Shown here: positions 27,484-36,331 of the stretch, piece after piece
How the letters are laid out: every line of letters starts with the position of its first letter
How positions within the stretch are numbered: position 1 is the first letter of the stretch
From: Borrelia coriaceae
Lineage (GTDB): Bacteria; Spirochaetota; Spirochaetia; Borreliales; Borreliaceae
Length of the DNA: 64,000 bases
Direction of reading: 5' to 3'
NCBI RefSeq assembly: GCF_023035295.1
Contig: NZ_CP075076.1
Location: 744,001-808,000, forward strand
The notes under the pieces: model-generated
Databases searched by the model: none
What the model was told of the DNA's origin: nothing
Seen by the model: the letters and a program-made list of their open reading frames with translations, nothing else
Position numbers and translations under genes: made by a program

Positions 27484-28815
27484 TTATTTTGCTGCATTGC
27501 CTACAACATTTAGTGCGTCCCAAGTTTTTGAGAATGGTGGTGAGTATGCAAAATCCATCATTCCAATTTCATTTGTTGTAAGCTTTGAGTAAATCGCTAA
27601 GGATAGAGCATGCATTCTTAGTGCGGCTCCATTTTTGCCAATTATTTGTGCGCCAATGATTTCTTTTGTTGGTTCATTATATATTAGTTTAATATACAAA
27701 TCTTCTTGATTTGGATAATAATTTGTGTGATTTTTATCTTTGATAAATACTGTTTTATATTTAATGCCGAGTCTTAAGGCATTTTCTTCTGTAAGACCAG
27801 CTCTGGCTGCTTCAAGAGATAGGACTTTAATGGATGCAGACCCTAGTGTGCCTTTAAAAGGAACATGCTTGCCTGCTAAATTTTCACCAATGACCTTGCC
27901 TAATTTGTTGGCTGTTGTTGCAAGGGGAATATAATCATTTTTCTTACTTACAATATTATAAATTGTGGCGCAATCTCCTGCAGAGAAAATATTTTTTGAA
28001 CTAGTTTCGCCATATTCGTTGACAATTATTGCACCATTTGGTAATGTTTCAAGTTGACCTTCTAAAAATTCAGTAGCAGGTTTGATGCCGGTCGAAAGAA
28101 TTACAAGATCTGCCTTATATTCTGATTTATTTGTAATAATGCCTTCAACTTTTTCTTTTCCTATTAAACTTTTTGCAAATTCATCTGTGTGGAGTAGAAT
28201 ATTGTTTTTGATTAGTTCTTCTTCCATTATATTGGTGATTTCTTTATCAAACGATTCAGTTAATATTCTTTTATCTAGTTGAATTATTCTTACATTTTTG
28301 TTTAAAGCTTTAGCAGCTTCTACCATTTCAATTCCAATATATCCAGCTCCGATTATTACTATGTCTTTTATTTCTTTCCTCTTGAAACGTTCTTTTATTT
28401 CCTGTCCATTTTTGATGTTTCTTAGAGTATAAAAGTTATTTATTTGGATATTGCTGATTGGGGGTATTATAGGGTTGCCTCCTGTTGCAATCATTAATTT
28501 ATCATAAGTATCATTAAATATTTGGTTTGTTTTAAGGTTTTTTACTTTAATGGTATTATTTTTTATGTCTACTTTTATAACCTCATGTTCAGTGAATACT
28601 GATATTCCATTTTGTTCAAATTCATCAGGTGTTCTGGCTATCATTTTGTTTGGTTCATCAAAAAAGCCTCCAATGAAGTATGGTAGTCCGCAAGCACCAA
28701 AAGATGTAGTATTTGTTTTTTCGTATATGGTGATTTTTAATTCTTGATTTGTTCGTTTAGCTTTTGCAGCAGCGCTAGTTCCTGCGGCAGTTCCCCCAAT
28801 AATTATTATTTTCAT
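27484..28815 (-). CDS. cdr: CoA-disulfide reductase (FAD-dependent pyridine nucleotide-disulfide oxidoreductase)
   Basis: The enzyme reduces CoA disulfide with NAD(P)H and keeps the CoA thiol pool reduced. The 443-residue protein has an N-terminal FAD fold (IIIGGTAAGTSAAAKAKR), the single active-site cysteine in SFGACGLPYFIGG near residue 42, an NAD(P) fold (IVIIGAGYIGIEMVEAAK), the FAD motif FSAGDCA, and a dimerisation domain. Older annotation calls it NADH oxidase; the single-cysteine SFxxC motif and published work on the Borrelia enzyme support CoADR. It lies ten bases downstream of the symporter gene in one minus-strand unit. Confidence 0.94.
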   Translation of the reverse strand: MKIIIIGGTAAGTSAAAKAKRTNQELKITIYEKTNTTSFGACGLPYFIGGFFDEPNKMIARTPDEFEQNGISVFTEHEVIKVDIKNNTIKVKNLKTNQIFNDTYDKLMIATGGNPIIPPISNIQINNFYTLRNIKNGQEIKERFKRKEIKDIVIIGAGYIGIEMVEAAKALNKNVRIIQLDKRILTESFDKEITNIMEEELIKNNILLHTDEFAKSLIGKEKVEGIITNKSEYKADLVILSTGIKPATEFLEGQLETLPNGAIIVNEYGETSSKNIFSAGDCATIYNIVSKKNDYIPLATTANKLGKVIGENLAGKHVPFKGTLGSASIKVLSLEAARAGLTEENALRLGIKYKTVFIKDKNHTNYYPNQEDLYIKLIYNEPTKEIIGAQIIGKNGAALRMHALSLAIYSKLTTNEIGMMDFAYSPPFSKTWDALNVVGNAAK

Positions 28816-28824
28816 ACAAATTCC

Positions 28825-30213
28825 TTATTGTTTTATTTCATTTTGATTATTATAAGTATCACTGTCTAATTGATTAAGGTTTTTGGCTGTTATTATTCCT
28901 GCTACCATTGAACCGCTTACATTAATAGATGTTCTACCCATATCAATTAGAGGTTCAATGGATATTATGAGTCCAACAAGTCCAACGGGTAAATTCATTG
29001 CTGAGAGAACCATTAAGGAAGCTATTGTTGCCCCCCCTCCAGCTCCAGCTACTCCGAATGAAGTTATTATTATTATTCCTATTAGTTGTAGTAAGAATAA
29101 GGGATCTGTTGGGTTTATTCCTTGGGTAGGGGCAATCATTATTGCCAGCATGGCAGGGTGTAGTGCTGCACAACCATTTTGTCCAATAGATGTTCCAAAT
29201 GCACTTGCAAGATTTGCAATACCTTCGCTGACTCCTAATTGTTTAGTTTGTACTTCTACATTAACAGGTATTGTTGCTGCGCTAGAACGAGATATAAATG
29301 CAAATGTTAGAACTGGCCATGCTTTTTTAAGGAAAATAATAGGATTTAGTCTGTTAATTCCAATTAATGTCATGTGCATTAAAAGTATAATTCCAATAGC
29401 AATATAAGACGCGAGTGCGAATTTTCCAAGTTTTATGATGCTTGAAATATCACTTGTTGCCATTATTTTTGTAATCATCGCTAATATAGCATAGGGTGTT
29501 GACTTTAAAATTAGAACTATCATTCCTGAGGTCAAATCTTGTGCTGTAGACATTATTTGTTTGAAGAATTCTATTGATTCTGGTTTTTTTTTTGCAACTC
29601 TAAGAGCAACAATGCCTACCAAGCCAGCAAATATTACTATTCCAATTGTTGAGTTTGGCCTTGTTCCTGCCATATCTGCAAATATATTTTCAGGGATAAG
29701 TTCTGATAGTTTTTGTGTAATTGGAGTTTCTTTTAGTCGTTCAAGACCTTGATTTAGTTTTTGGCCTTGTGTAATTTCATTTACTCCAGATTGGAGTCCT
29801 TCTGCTGTTAACTGAAAGAACAAAGATGTACAAACTCCAATTATTGCAGCAAGTCCTGCTGTAAATATAAGTATGAATATTACAGATAGGCTCATTTTCC
29901 AAATGTCTGTGCTATTGGTTAATTTTACTATTGCAGATATTATTGAAACAATTATGAGTGGTATTACCATCATTTTAATTAGTCTTATATATCCTATGCC
30001 TAAGACGTTAATCCACTTAATACTTTCTTTTAATATTGCTGATTCTGCTTCATAGCAATATTTCATAGTTATGCCAGATACTATTCCTAATCCTAAGGCT
30101 ATCAGTATTCTTTTTGTAAATGATATGTGTTTTTTGTGTAAAAAATATAAAAATCCTATTAATATAAGCATGATTGTGATGTTGAGTAGTGTATATATTA
30201 TTATTGCATTCAT
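28825..30213 (-). CDS. Sodium/dicarboxylate-family symporter, probably L-cystine importer (TcyP-like)
   Basis: A 462-residue protein with about eight membrane segments and the two re-entrant loops of the DAACS family. Borrelia homologues are usually called gltP. The serine-rich hairpin reads SRSSAATIPVNVEVQ, and the substrate loop reads FGTSIGQNGCAALHPAM instead of the GATINMDGTA of glutamate carriers. SIGQNGCA is what I recall from TcyP/YdjN cystine transporters. The gene directly precedes CoA-disulfide reductase on the same strand, consistent with sulfur or thiol supply. Substrate assignment is inference from motif and context. Confidence 0.88.
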   Translation of the reverse strand: MNAIIIYTLLNITIMLILIGFLYFLHKKHISFTKRILIALGLGIVSGITMKYCYEAESAILKESIKWINVLGIGYIRLIKMMVIPLIIVSIISAIVKLTNSTDIWKMSLSVIFILIFTAGLAAIIGVCTSLFFQLTAEGLQSGVNEITQGQKLNQGLERLKETPITQKLSELIPENIFADMAGTRPNSTIGIVIFAGLVGIVALRVAKKKPESIEFFKQIMSTAQDLTSGMIVLILKSTPYAILAMITKIMATSDISSIIKLGKFALASYIAIGIILLMHMTLIGINRLNPIIFLKKAWPVLTFAFISRSSAATIPVNVEVQTKQLGVSEGIANLASAFGTSIGQNGCAALHPAMLAIMIAPTQGINPTDPLFLLQLIGIIIITSFGVAGAGGGATIASLMVLSAMNLPVGLVGLIISIEPLIDMGRTSINVSGSMVAGIITAKNLNQLDSDTYNNQNEIKQ

Positions 30214-30301
30214 CGTTTTTACCTCTTATTGGTGAATTTTGATATAATATACGTGGTTTTAATCATATTAAGTCCTTATAATTTAATTGTATTATTTTTT
30301 G

Positions 30302-31879
30302 TTATTGGAGTAGATTATCATAAGATTTGATTATTTCATCTTTTAAGTCATCATTTTTTAAAATTTTAGTGGCAATGACTTTGCCAAGTTGAACTCCTTC
30401 TTGGTCGAATGAGTTTATATTTAGTAAGAATCCTTCAAACATTACCTTGTTCTCATAGTGAGATAGTATTGCACCTAATGTATAAGGTGTAAGCTCTTTT
30501 GCATATATTAATGCAGAAGGTCTTTCACCTTCAAAGTTTTTATTTTTGTTTTTATCTTCTTTTCCGTAGGAGAATGCAATTATTTGAGCTATTAAATTTG
30601 CTTTTAGTTTATTATTGTTTGATGTTTCCTCTACAATGATGTCTTGTTTTAGTTGAGATTCACTGAAACCTATTAAATCCATTGGCACTATTTCTGTTCC
30701 TTGATGAAGCATTTGGAAAAATGAATGTTGAGCGTCTGTTCCAATTCCCCCCCAAATTATTCTTACTGTTTTATAATCAATTTTGTCTCCAAATCTGTTT
30801 ACACTTTTTCCATTACTTTCCATTTCAAGTTGCTGCAGATGAAGATAAAAGTTTTCCATTGCTTTTGAATATGCAATAATACAGTTACTGCTATAGTTTA
30901 GAATATTACTTTCGTATATACTAATTAATGCTGCTAGGAGAGGCGCATTTTCTCTTACATTTTTGTTTAATGCTTGTTTATCAGCTTCAAAAGCTCCTTT
31001 CAATATTTCTTTTGTAATGTTTTCTGTGAAGCAAAGAGTAATTAGGGTGAGCCCAACAGCTGATGTTGGTGAAAATCTTCCACCGATTGAATCGTGCATA
31101 AAGAAATATTCAAGATATCCTTGTTCAAGCGCTAACATACTTCCCTTTGATGTAATGATTATAATTTGTTTTTGGTATTCTTTGATTCCATTATCTTCTA
31201 ACTTTTTAATTAAAAATTGCATATTAGATGCTGTTTCTAGTGTGGTTCCGCTTTTTGATACTATGATAAATAGTGTTTCTTGCAGATCTATTTCATTTAA
31301 GACTTCTGCTGCTTCATCTGGGTCAACATTTGAAATAAAATAGGCTTTCATTAGATGTAAATTTTTTTGTTTGGCATAATTTTTGATTGCAGTGTATAGT
31401 GCTTTTGGACCAAGACTTGAGCCCCCAATTCCGATTTGGACTATATTTTTAAAGATTTTTCCATGAATGCTCTTAATTGCTCCGTTTTGAATTTGTTTTG
31501 CAAATTTAAAAATTTTTTTAAGCTCGCTTTCAAAAAATTCTCTCATATTTTCATTATTTTCTATGACGTCTATGCCAAGTTGTCCCCTTGTCAAATGGTG
31601 CAGAACCTTTCTGTTTTCGCTGATATTGATGTGTTTTCCGTCAATAATTTCTTTATATTTTTCTATGAGATTTACTTCGTCGCTTAAATTTTGAAATATT
31701 TTTAGGTGATTTTCGTTAATTTGTTTTGTAGCGTAGTTATAATGTACTTGATATCCTTCTATTTTGATGTCGTACTTTTTTATTCTGTCTTCATTTAGAT
31801 TCTTTTTTATTGCTTCAGGATTGGTTTGTCTTAATTCTTGGAAACTTTTAAGTTTATTAAGGTTGATATATTTAAGCAT
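30302..31879 (-). CDS. pgi: Glucose-6-phosphate isomerase
   Basis: This glycolytic enzyme interconverts glucose 6-phosphate and fructose 6-phosphate. The 525-residue protein carries the SIS sugar-phosphate motifs: QIGIGGSSLGPKAL, SKSGTTLETASN, and GGRFSPTSAVG. The catalytic C-terminal region follows (FDQEGVQLGKVIA). Length and order of motifs are normal. It sits 88 bases upstream of the symporter gene on the minus strand. The pfk gene is nearby on the other strand. Confidence 0.97.
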   Translation of the reverse strand: MLKYINLNKLKSFQELRQTNPEAIKKNLNEDRIKKYDIKIEGYQVHYNYATKQINENHLKIFQNLSDEVNLIEKYKEIIDGKHINISENRKVLHHLTRGQLGIDVIENNENMREFFESELKKIFKFAKQIQNGAIKSIHGKIFKNIVQIGIGGSSLGPKALYTAIKNYAKQKNLHLMKAYFISNVDPDEAAEVLNEIDLQETLFIIVSKSGTTLETASNMQFLIKKLEDNGIKEYQKQIIIITSKGSMLALEQGYLEYFFMHDSIGGRFSPTSAVGLTLITLCFTENITKEILKGAFEADKQALNKNVRENAPLLAALISIYESNILNYSSNCIIAYSKAMENFYLHLQQLEMESNGKSVNRFGDKIDYKTVRIIWGGIGTDAQHSFFQMLHQGTEIVPMDLIGFSESQLKQDIIVEETSNNNKLKANLIAQIIAFSYGKEDKNKNKNFEGERPSALIYAKELTPYTLGAILSHYENKVMFEGFLLNINSFDQEGVQLGKVIATKILKNDDLKDEIIKSYDNLLQ

Positions 31880-31914
31880 AAAGCATCCTCCAATGGTTTT
31901 TGTATATTTGAGTT

Positions 31915-32313
31915 TTATTTTATTTTTTTAATTTTAAATATTTTTTTAATTTTAAGTATAATAAGTTTAAAAAATCTTATTATTATGTTTTTTTCTGAAT
32001 AATATTTTAATTGCTCTTCTCCTACCTCTGCTTCGCTTTTTGTAAATGATTTTCTTATATTATTTTCATCAAGTTCGATTTCAAGTAAAGTTTTTTTATC
32101 TTCTATGGGAATTACCTTGACATTGACTTCTTTATATCCAAGTTCTTTTAATACCTGGTATCTTCTAAAACCTGCTACTAGGTTTTTGTTTTTATCTATT
32201 ATGATTGGGTAAATCAAACCATGTTTTTTGATACTTTCTTTAAGGGTTGTGGTATCCCCTATATTTTGTCTGACCCTTCTTTTAATTTTTATTTGCTCTA
32301 AATCTATTAACAT
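31915..32313 (-). CDS. Short ParB/Spo0J N-terminal-domain protein
   Basis: The 132-residue product covers only the ParB N-terminal (CTPase/nuclease-like) domain: IKIKRRVRQNIGDTTTLKESI, PIIIDKNKNLVAGFRRYQVLKELG and VIPIEDKKTLLEIELDENNIR. GFRRYQ corresponds to the family's GERR motif. The helix-turn-helix DNA-binding domain and the C-terminal dimerisation domain are absent. The C-terminus is a basic hydrophobic tail (IIRFFKLIILKIKKIFKIKK) that could touch the membrane. It is five bases downstream of the PBP1A gene. It is probably not the chromosomal partition ParB, and its role is unknown. Confidence 0.82.
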   Translation of the reverse strand: MLIDLEQIKIKRRVRQNIGDTTTLKESIKKHGLIYPIIIDKNKNLVAGFRRYQVLKELGYKEVNVKVIPIEDKKTLLEIELDENNIRKSFTKSEAEVGEEQLKYYSEKNIIIRFFKLIILKIKKIFKIKKIK

Positions 32314-32318
32314 TTTTA

Positions 32319-35120
32319 TTAATCCAATTGAATATTTTCTCCATTTACATCTTTATGTATATTTTCATCAATTTGTTTATTTTCATCTTGAAGAGAATTT
32401 GACTTAATTTTTGTATTATCCTCAGTCTCATTTGCTTTAATTTCTACATTTTTTTCTGTGTCTATCTTATCTGTGTGAGTATTATTATCTATATTAGTAT
32501 CGTCTACATTAATATTATCATCTCTTCTTGTGTTATTAATATTATTTTCTGTTTTTATATCTGGCATATCATGATTTATATTTTCTTGATTGTATTCATG
32601 TTCTAAATCACTATTCAAATGACTATTATTAGTTTGATTGATATCGTTGTTAGTTTCTGTTTTGTTTTCTATTGCATTTAATTGGTTAAAATCATTCATA
32701 AGATATTCAAATTCGTTGGTATTAATGTCTAATTCATCATTGTCATCTATCTTATCTATTCCATAAACATTAAATTCCATTTTGTTTAAAAATTCAGATT
32801 TATTTTCATAATATTTTGACTTTTCAAATGGTTGAGTCCCTGCAATAAATATTTCATTTATTGTTGTTTCATTAGGTATTCCTTCTGGTAATAATCCTGT
32901 TGCTGATTGTACTTGCACATTAACGATTCCTTTAGGTCTTATGAAAACCTTTTTAGGCAAGTTTTTATGGTATTTTGCCATAAATTTGCCCCAACTAGGA
33001 CCAGCAAGTCCTGTTCCTGTTCCAGCAATTCCTAATGAATATCCCTTTTTATCAAATCCAACCCATAGAGCTGTGGTTATGTAAGGCGAATATCCTATTG
33101 TCCAGCCATCAGACCAGTTTTGCGTGGTTCCTGATTTTCCTGCAATGTCAGATTTGAAATCTTTAAGGTTTGTATATCTTTGATTCGATAAGGTTCCATA
33201 TTGAATTGTTGATTTCAACATGTCTGTCATAATATAGGCAGTTTGAGGAGATACTATTTGTGCATTAGTTCCTTTATTTTTAATTGTTGTTAGTGTTTCA
33301 GATTCTACATTTGCTATTAGTTTTCCATTTCTATCTTCAATATATCTGATGCCATATGGTTCTACTTCTTTGCCATTGTTGCCTAAAATTGCGAATGCTC
33401 TTGCCATTTGTATTGGAGAGGTTGAGATGACACCGAGTGCAAGGGGATATACCCTAGGAAAAGTTTTTTTTATTTCATTTTGATCTTTGATGCCTAGTAA
33501 TTTGGCTGAATATTTAATGGCATTTTCAAATCCTAATGTATCTAGTATTCTAAGGGCGGGAATATTTAAGGATAAAGCTAGTACTGTGCGTGTTAATACG
33601 TTGCCTCTCCATTTTCCTCCGTAATTTTCAGGGGCATAAAGCTCGCCTTCTTGGTTGAAAAATGCAACTGGCGAGTCTGAAAACATTGTTGCAGCTGTGA
33701 TCTTTTTCAGTTCAATAGCAGCTGAGAAGTATAGGACTTTAAATGCACTTCCAGGTTGTATTTTTGCTTGGGTTGCTCTATTAAATTCGCTTCCCTTTCT
33801 ATATCCGCTTCCTCCAACCATTGCTTTTATTGCACCTGTTGTGGTATCTAGAGCTATTAATGCACCTTCTGGTTGTACAATTAAGTTTGGCTTTGTTTTA
33901 TTGTTTATTGTATATTCTTTTGTTGCTTTGTCTATTTTATCAATTCCTAATATTGCTGCAAAGCTTGCAATTAAGTCAATGTTGTCTTCATAAAATTTTC
34001 TCATTTTTAATTTTTTGTATTGTCTTCCATTTATTCTAGTGCTTCTTATTCCAAACAAATCAGATATTGTGTCAATGACAGGTACTATTTCTGAGTTAAT
34101 GATCAGTGTTTCAGATAATTTTGTAGAATTATACATTTTTCTTGTTTTTGTAATCATTTCTTGTGTAACTTCATCTGCATATTTCTGTGCGTCAAGGTCA
34201 AGCGTTGTGTATATTGAATATCCATCTTTATATATATTTGCTCCTGCTGGAAGATGTTTCATTATTCTCTGTCGTATGTATTCTGAGAAGTAAGGGGCAT
34301 GATCCTCTTTATCAGAGACAGCCGATATGTCTGCCGTGCGAGTCCAATCGTAATTTTTCCAATACTCATTAAATTCATTTTCAGCTAGTTCAGGACTAAT
34401 GATACCATTAGATATGACTTGATTTAATACTGCTTTTTGTATTTTTTTAGCGAATTCTGGGTTATAAAATGGTGAATAAAGTTTTGCGTTTGGTAGTTGT
34501 ATAATCATTAAAACTGCTTCTGCTGTGTTAATATCTTTTACGTTTTTGTTGAAGAAAAATTTCGATGCTGCTACTACTCCGTAATTTCCGTTTCCAAAGT
34601 AGACTTTATTTAAATATTTTTCAAGTATTTCATATTTTGATAGTTTTTTTTCAAGTTGTATAGCCCACCAAATTTCATTGAGTTTCCTTAAGATTGATCG
34701 TCTTGCTTGATTAGTATATAGAAGTTTTGATAATTGTTGTGTTAAAGTACTGCCTCCTGAAAAATATCTTCCAATCGCAATATTAAAAGCAGCTCTGAGA
34801 ATTCCCATTATTGAAAAACCTCTGTGAAAGAAAAAACTGAGATCTTCTCGTATTAAAAGTGTTCTTATTAAGTTGTTGGGCATTTCTCTTAAAGATAGTA
34901 GTTCTCTATTCTCATCCGATATAAATTGTGTTATTATCTTGCCATTGGTGTCAAAGAGTTTTGAAGGTATAGCAGGGTTTACATCCCCAAATTTCTTGTC
35001 TTTTTGAATGTTTATAGTCTCCACTATCGCAATTGATAATAAAATAATAGAAAAACTAATAGTAAGATATGTTAGGTAAATTAGTGTTTTAGCTTTTGTA
35101 CTAAAGTTAAGATTTTGCAA
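32319..35120 (-). CDS. mrcA: Penicillin-binding protein 1A with long Asn/Asp-rich tail
   Basis: This bifunctional class A PBP polymerises and cross-links peptidoglycan. It has an N-terminal anchor (about 12-35), a GT51 glycosyltransferase domain (REDLSFFFHRGF with the catalytic Glu, GGSTLTQQLSKLLYTNQ), and a transpeptidase domain with S-A-F-K near residue 460, a downstream serine-rich motif and KSGTTQNWSDGW. The last 147 residues are low-complexity Asn/Asp/Glu/Thr. The TTG at 35120 follows AAAGGA by six bases and is preferred. An ATG at 35141 (seven residues longer) overlaps a TATAAT box and lacks a ribosome site. Confidence 0.94.
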   Translation of the reverse strand: MQNLNFSTKAKTLIYLTYLTISFSIILLSIAIVETINIQKDKKFGDVNPAIPSKLFDTNGKIITQFISDENRELLSLREMPNNLIRTLLIREDLSFFFHRGFSIMGILRAAFNIAIGRYFSGGSTLTQQLSKLLYTNQARRSILRKLNEIWWAIQLEKKLSKYEILEKYLNKVYFGNGNYGVVAASKFFFNKNVKDINTAEAVLMIIQLPNAKLYSPFYNPEFAKKIQKAVLNQVISNGIISPELAENEFNEYWKNYDWTRTADISAVSDKEDHAPYFSEYIRQRIMKHLPAGANIYKDGYSIYTTLDLDAQKYADEVTQEMITKTRKMYNSTKLSETLIINSEIVPVIDTISDLFGIRSTRINGRQYKKLKMRKFYEDNIDLIASFAAILGIDKIDKATKEYTINNKTKPNLIVQPEGALIALDTTTGAIKAMVGGSGYRKGSEFNRATQAKIQPGSAFKVLYFSAAIELKKITAATMFSDSPVAFFNQEGELYAPENYGGKWRGNVLTRTVLALSLNIPALRILDTLGFENAIKYSAKLLGIKDQNEIKKTFPRVYPLALGVISTSPIQMARAFAILGNNGKEVEPYGIRYIEDRNGKLIANVESETLTTIKNKGTNAQIVSPQTAYIMTDMLKSTIQYGTLSNQRYTNLKDFKSDIAGKSGTTQNWSDGWTIGYSPYITTALWVGFDKKGYSLGIAGTGTGLAGPSWGKFMAKYHKNLPKKVFIRPKGIVNVQVQSATGLLPEGIPNETTINEIFIAGTQPFEKSKYYENKSEFLNKMEFNVYGIDKIDDNDELDINTNEFEYLMNDFNQLNAIENKTETNNDINQTNNSHLNSDLEHEYNQENINHDMPDIKTENNINNTRRDDNINVDDTNIDNNTHTDKIDTEKNVEIKANETEDNTKIKSNSLQDENKQIDENIHKDVNGENIQLD

Positions 35121-35141
35121 GTTATGTCCTTTCAATATCAT

Positions 35142-35538
35142 TATACTATAAAAATGTTGGAATTGAAATTTTTTATGAGTTGTGGTTAATGTTGAATTAT
35201 TGTTATAATCCCTTCTTATGTATGCTATTTGGATTTTAAATATGCATTTACATTGGCAAAGGATGAAAGTATAGTTTAGAGTAAGTCTATACTTTAAACT
35301 ATTGTTTTTTTTGTTGATAAGTTAGAATTACGAATAACTAATGACTTTGGTTTTATTTGGGGTATAAATCAGATTTTCTGATATATGGTCGAATAAGTTA
35401 TTGACTATTGGTTGTATCTAATATTTTGGGATAGAATTATTTTTAAGCGTATGCATAACTTAAAATTTTTGAATTTTATTGATTTGAAGTTCCTGAATGT
35501 CAATTTCAGCATGTTTGTTAGATTTCAAGGAGAGGTTT
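35142..35538 (+). promoter_or_regulatory. Intergenic region between mrcA and plzA; candidate plzA promoters and structured leader
   Basis: There is no credible gene in these 397 bases. Two sigma-70-like candidates read towards plzA: TTGTGG (35180-35185), an 18-base spacer and TATAAT (35204-35209); and TTGGTT (35408-35413), 18 bases and TAGAAT (35432-35437). Transcription from the first would give a leader of about 320 bases. That leader contains inverted repeats AAAGTATAG (35266-35274)/CTATACTTT (35287-35295) and ATAGTTTA (35271-35278)/TAAACTAT (35295-35302), which share bases and so exclude one another. A small hairpin (ATCAGA/TCTGAT) is at 35368-35382. Confidence 0.45.
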
Positions 35539-36324
35539 ATGTTTTTGTCTAGGAAAATAAAGTCTTATGAAGCTAAATATAGGGGTAAGGAAATTAAGAT
35601 GAGTACAGAGATTAACAGTTTTCTTAATATTAAAAATTCTGTTGAAGTTAGAGTTGGTAATTACGTGGCATATGGTGTAATTTATTCTATTTCTATGAAT
35701 GCTATCAAGCTTATTTTACAAGAAGATAAAGTCTTGCCTATTTTGGCACAAAATGGCAATTCAGGTACTATTCATTTTAAGAGCTTTGATAATGTTGGAG
35801 ATGAGTCTTTTTTTATTCCTTCTTTGGTTGTGAAGTTGTTAAATGCATCTTCTTGTTCTGTTCAAGATAAGGAGTATAATTTGTTAACTCTAGATTTTTT
35901 ATCTCCTCTTCCAGGAGAGGTTGCAGTTAAGATTGGCAAGTTACTTGATCTAAAGCTTGGGCAGAATCAAAGAATTCATGAGCGTATTATTATTGATAAG
36001 GATTCGCTTAGAAAACTTAATCTTAGTTCTGATAGAGCTTTTATTGAAGTTAATGGTGTTAAGCATAAATGCTTAATTAAAGACATGTCTTATGGCGGTG
36101 CTCTTTTAATATCTTATTTTGATTATGAGGGAATAGATGAAAATAATACTGGGTTAACTTTAAGTTTTGATATTGCAGGCAAGAAAGTATCTATTGTTGG
36201 TAAGGCAAGAAATTTGAGTGTTATTCAGACTCCTAATGGTAAGGTTTTAGCTTTAGGTATGGCATTTTGTGAAGAAAAAATCCCTCTTGATTATACTATG
36301 TTAATTCATGATTATTTTAATTAG
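35539..36324 (+). CDS. plzA: c-di-GMP-binding PilZ-domain protein PlzA
   Basis: PlzA is the chromosomal cyclic-di-GMP receptor of Borrelia, downstream of the Hk1/Rrp1 pathway. I chose ATG 35539, preceded by AAGGAGAGG at 35527-35535. This gives 261 residues and puts the ligand motif at R145-x3-R149 (QRIHER), which matches the published PlzA numbering. An in-frame ATG at 35497 is less likely. The second half of the ligand site is D182-M-S-Y-G-G. The first 140 residues form the N-terminal PilZ-like companion domain. Seven bases separate it from a TPR gene. Confidence 0.96.
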   Translation: MFLSRKIKSYEAKYRGKEIKMSTEINSFLNIKNSVEVRVGNYVAYGVIYSISMNAIKLILQEDKVLPILAQNGNSGTIHFKSFDNVGDESFFIPSLVVKLLNASSCSVQDKEYNLLTLDFLSPLPGEVAVKIGKLLDLKLGQNQRIHERIIIDKDSLRKLNLSSDRAFIEVNGVKHKCLIKDMSYGGALLISYFDYEGIDENNTGLTLSFDIAGKKVSIVGKARNLSVIQTPNGKVLALGMAFCEEKIPLDYTMLIHDYFN

Positions 36325-36331
36325 GATATTT

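Noticed and set aside
28883..29407. 174-codon plus-strand ORF opposite the symporter gene
   Set aside because: It is the complement of a clear membrane-transporter gene. Its Ile/Ala/Pro-rich translation is an artefact of the opposite strand.
30214..30301. Riboswitch upstream of the symporter gene
   Set aside because: Only 88 bases are available, with no stable stem or match to a riboswitch core that I recognise.
31915..32313. Chromosome partition ParB with oriC/parS nearby
   Set aside because: The protein lacks the DNA-binding and dimerisation domains, there is no ParA partner beside it, and no parS-like 16-mer or dnaA/dnaN genes are present.
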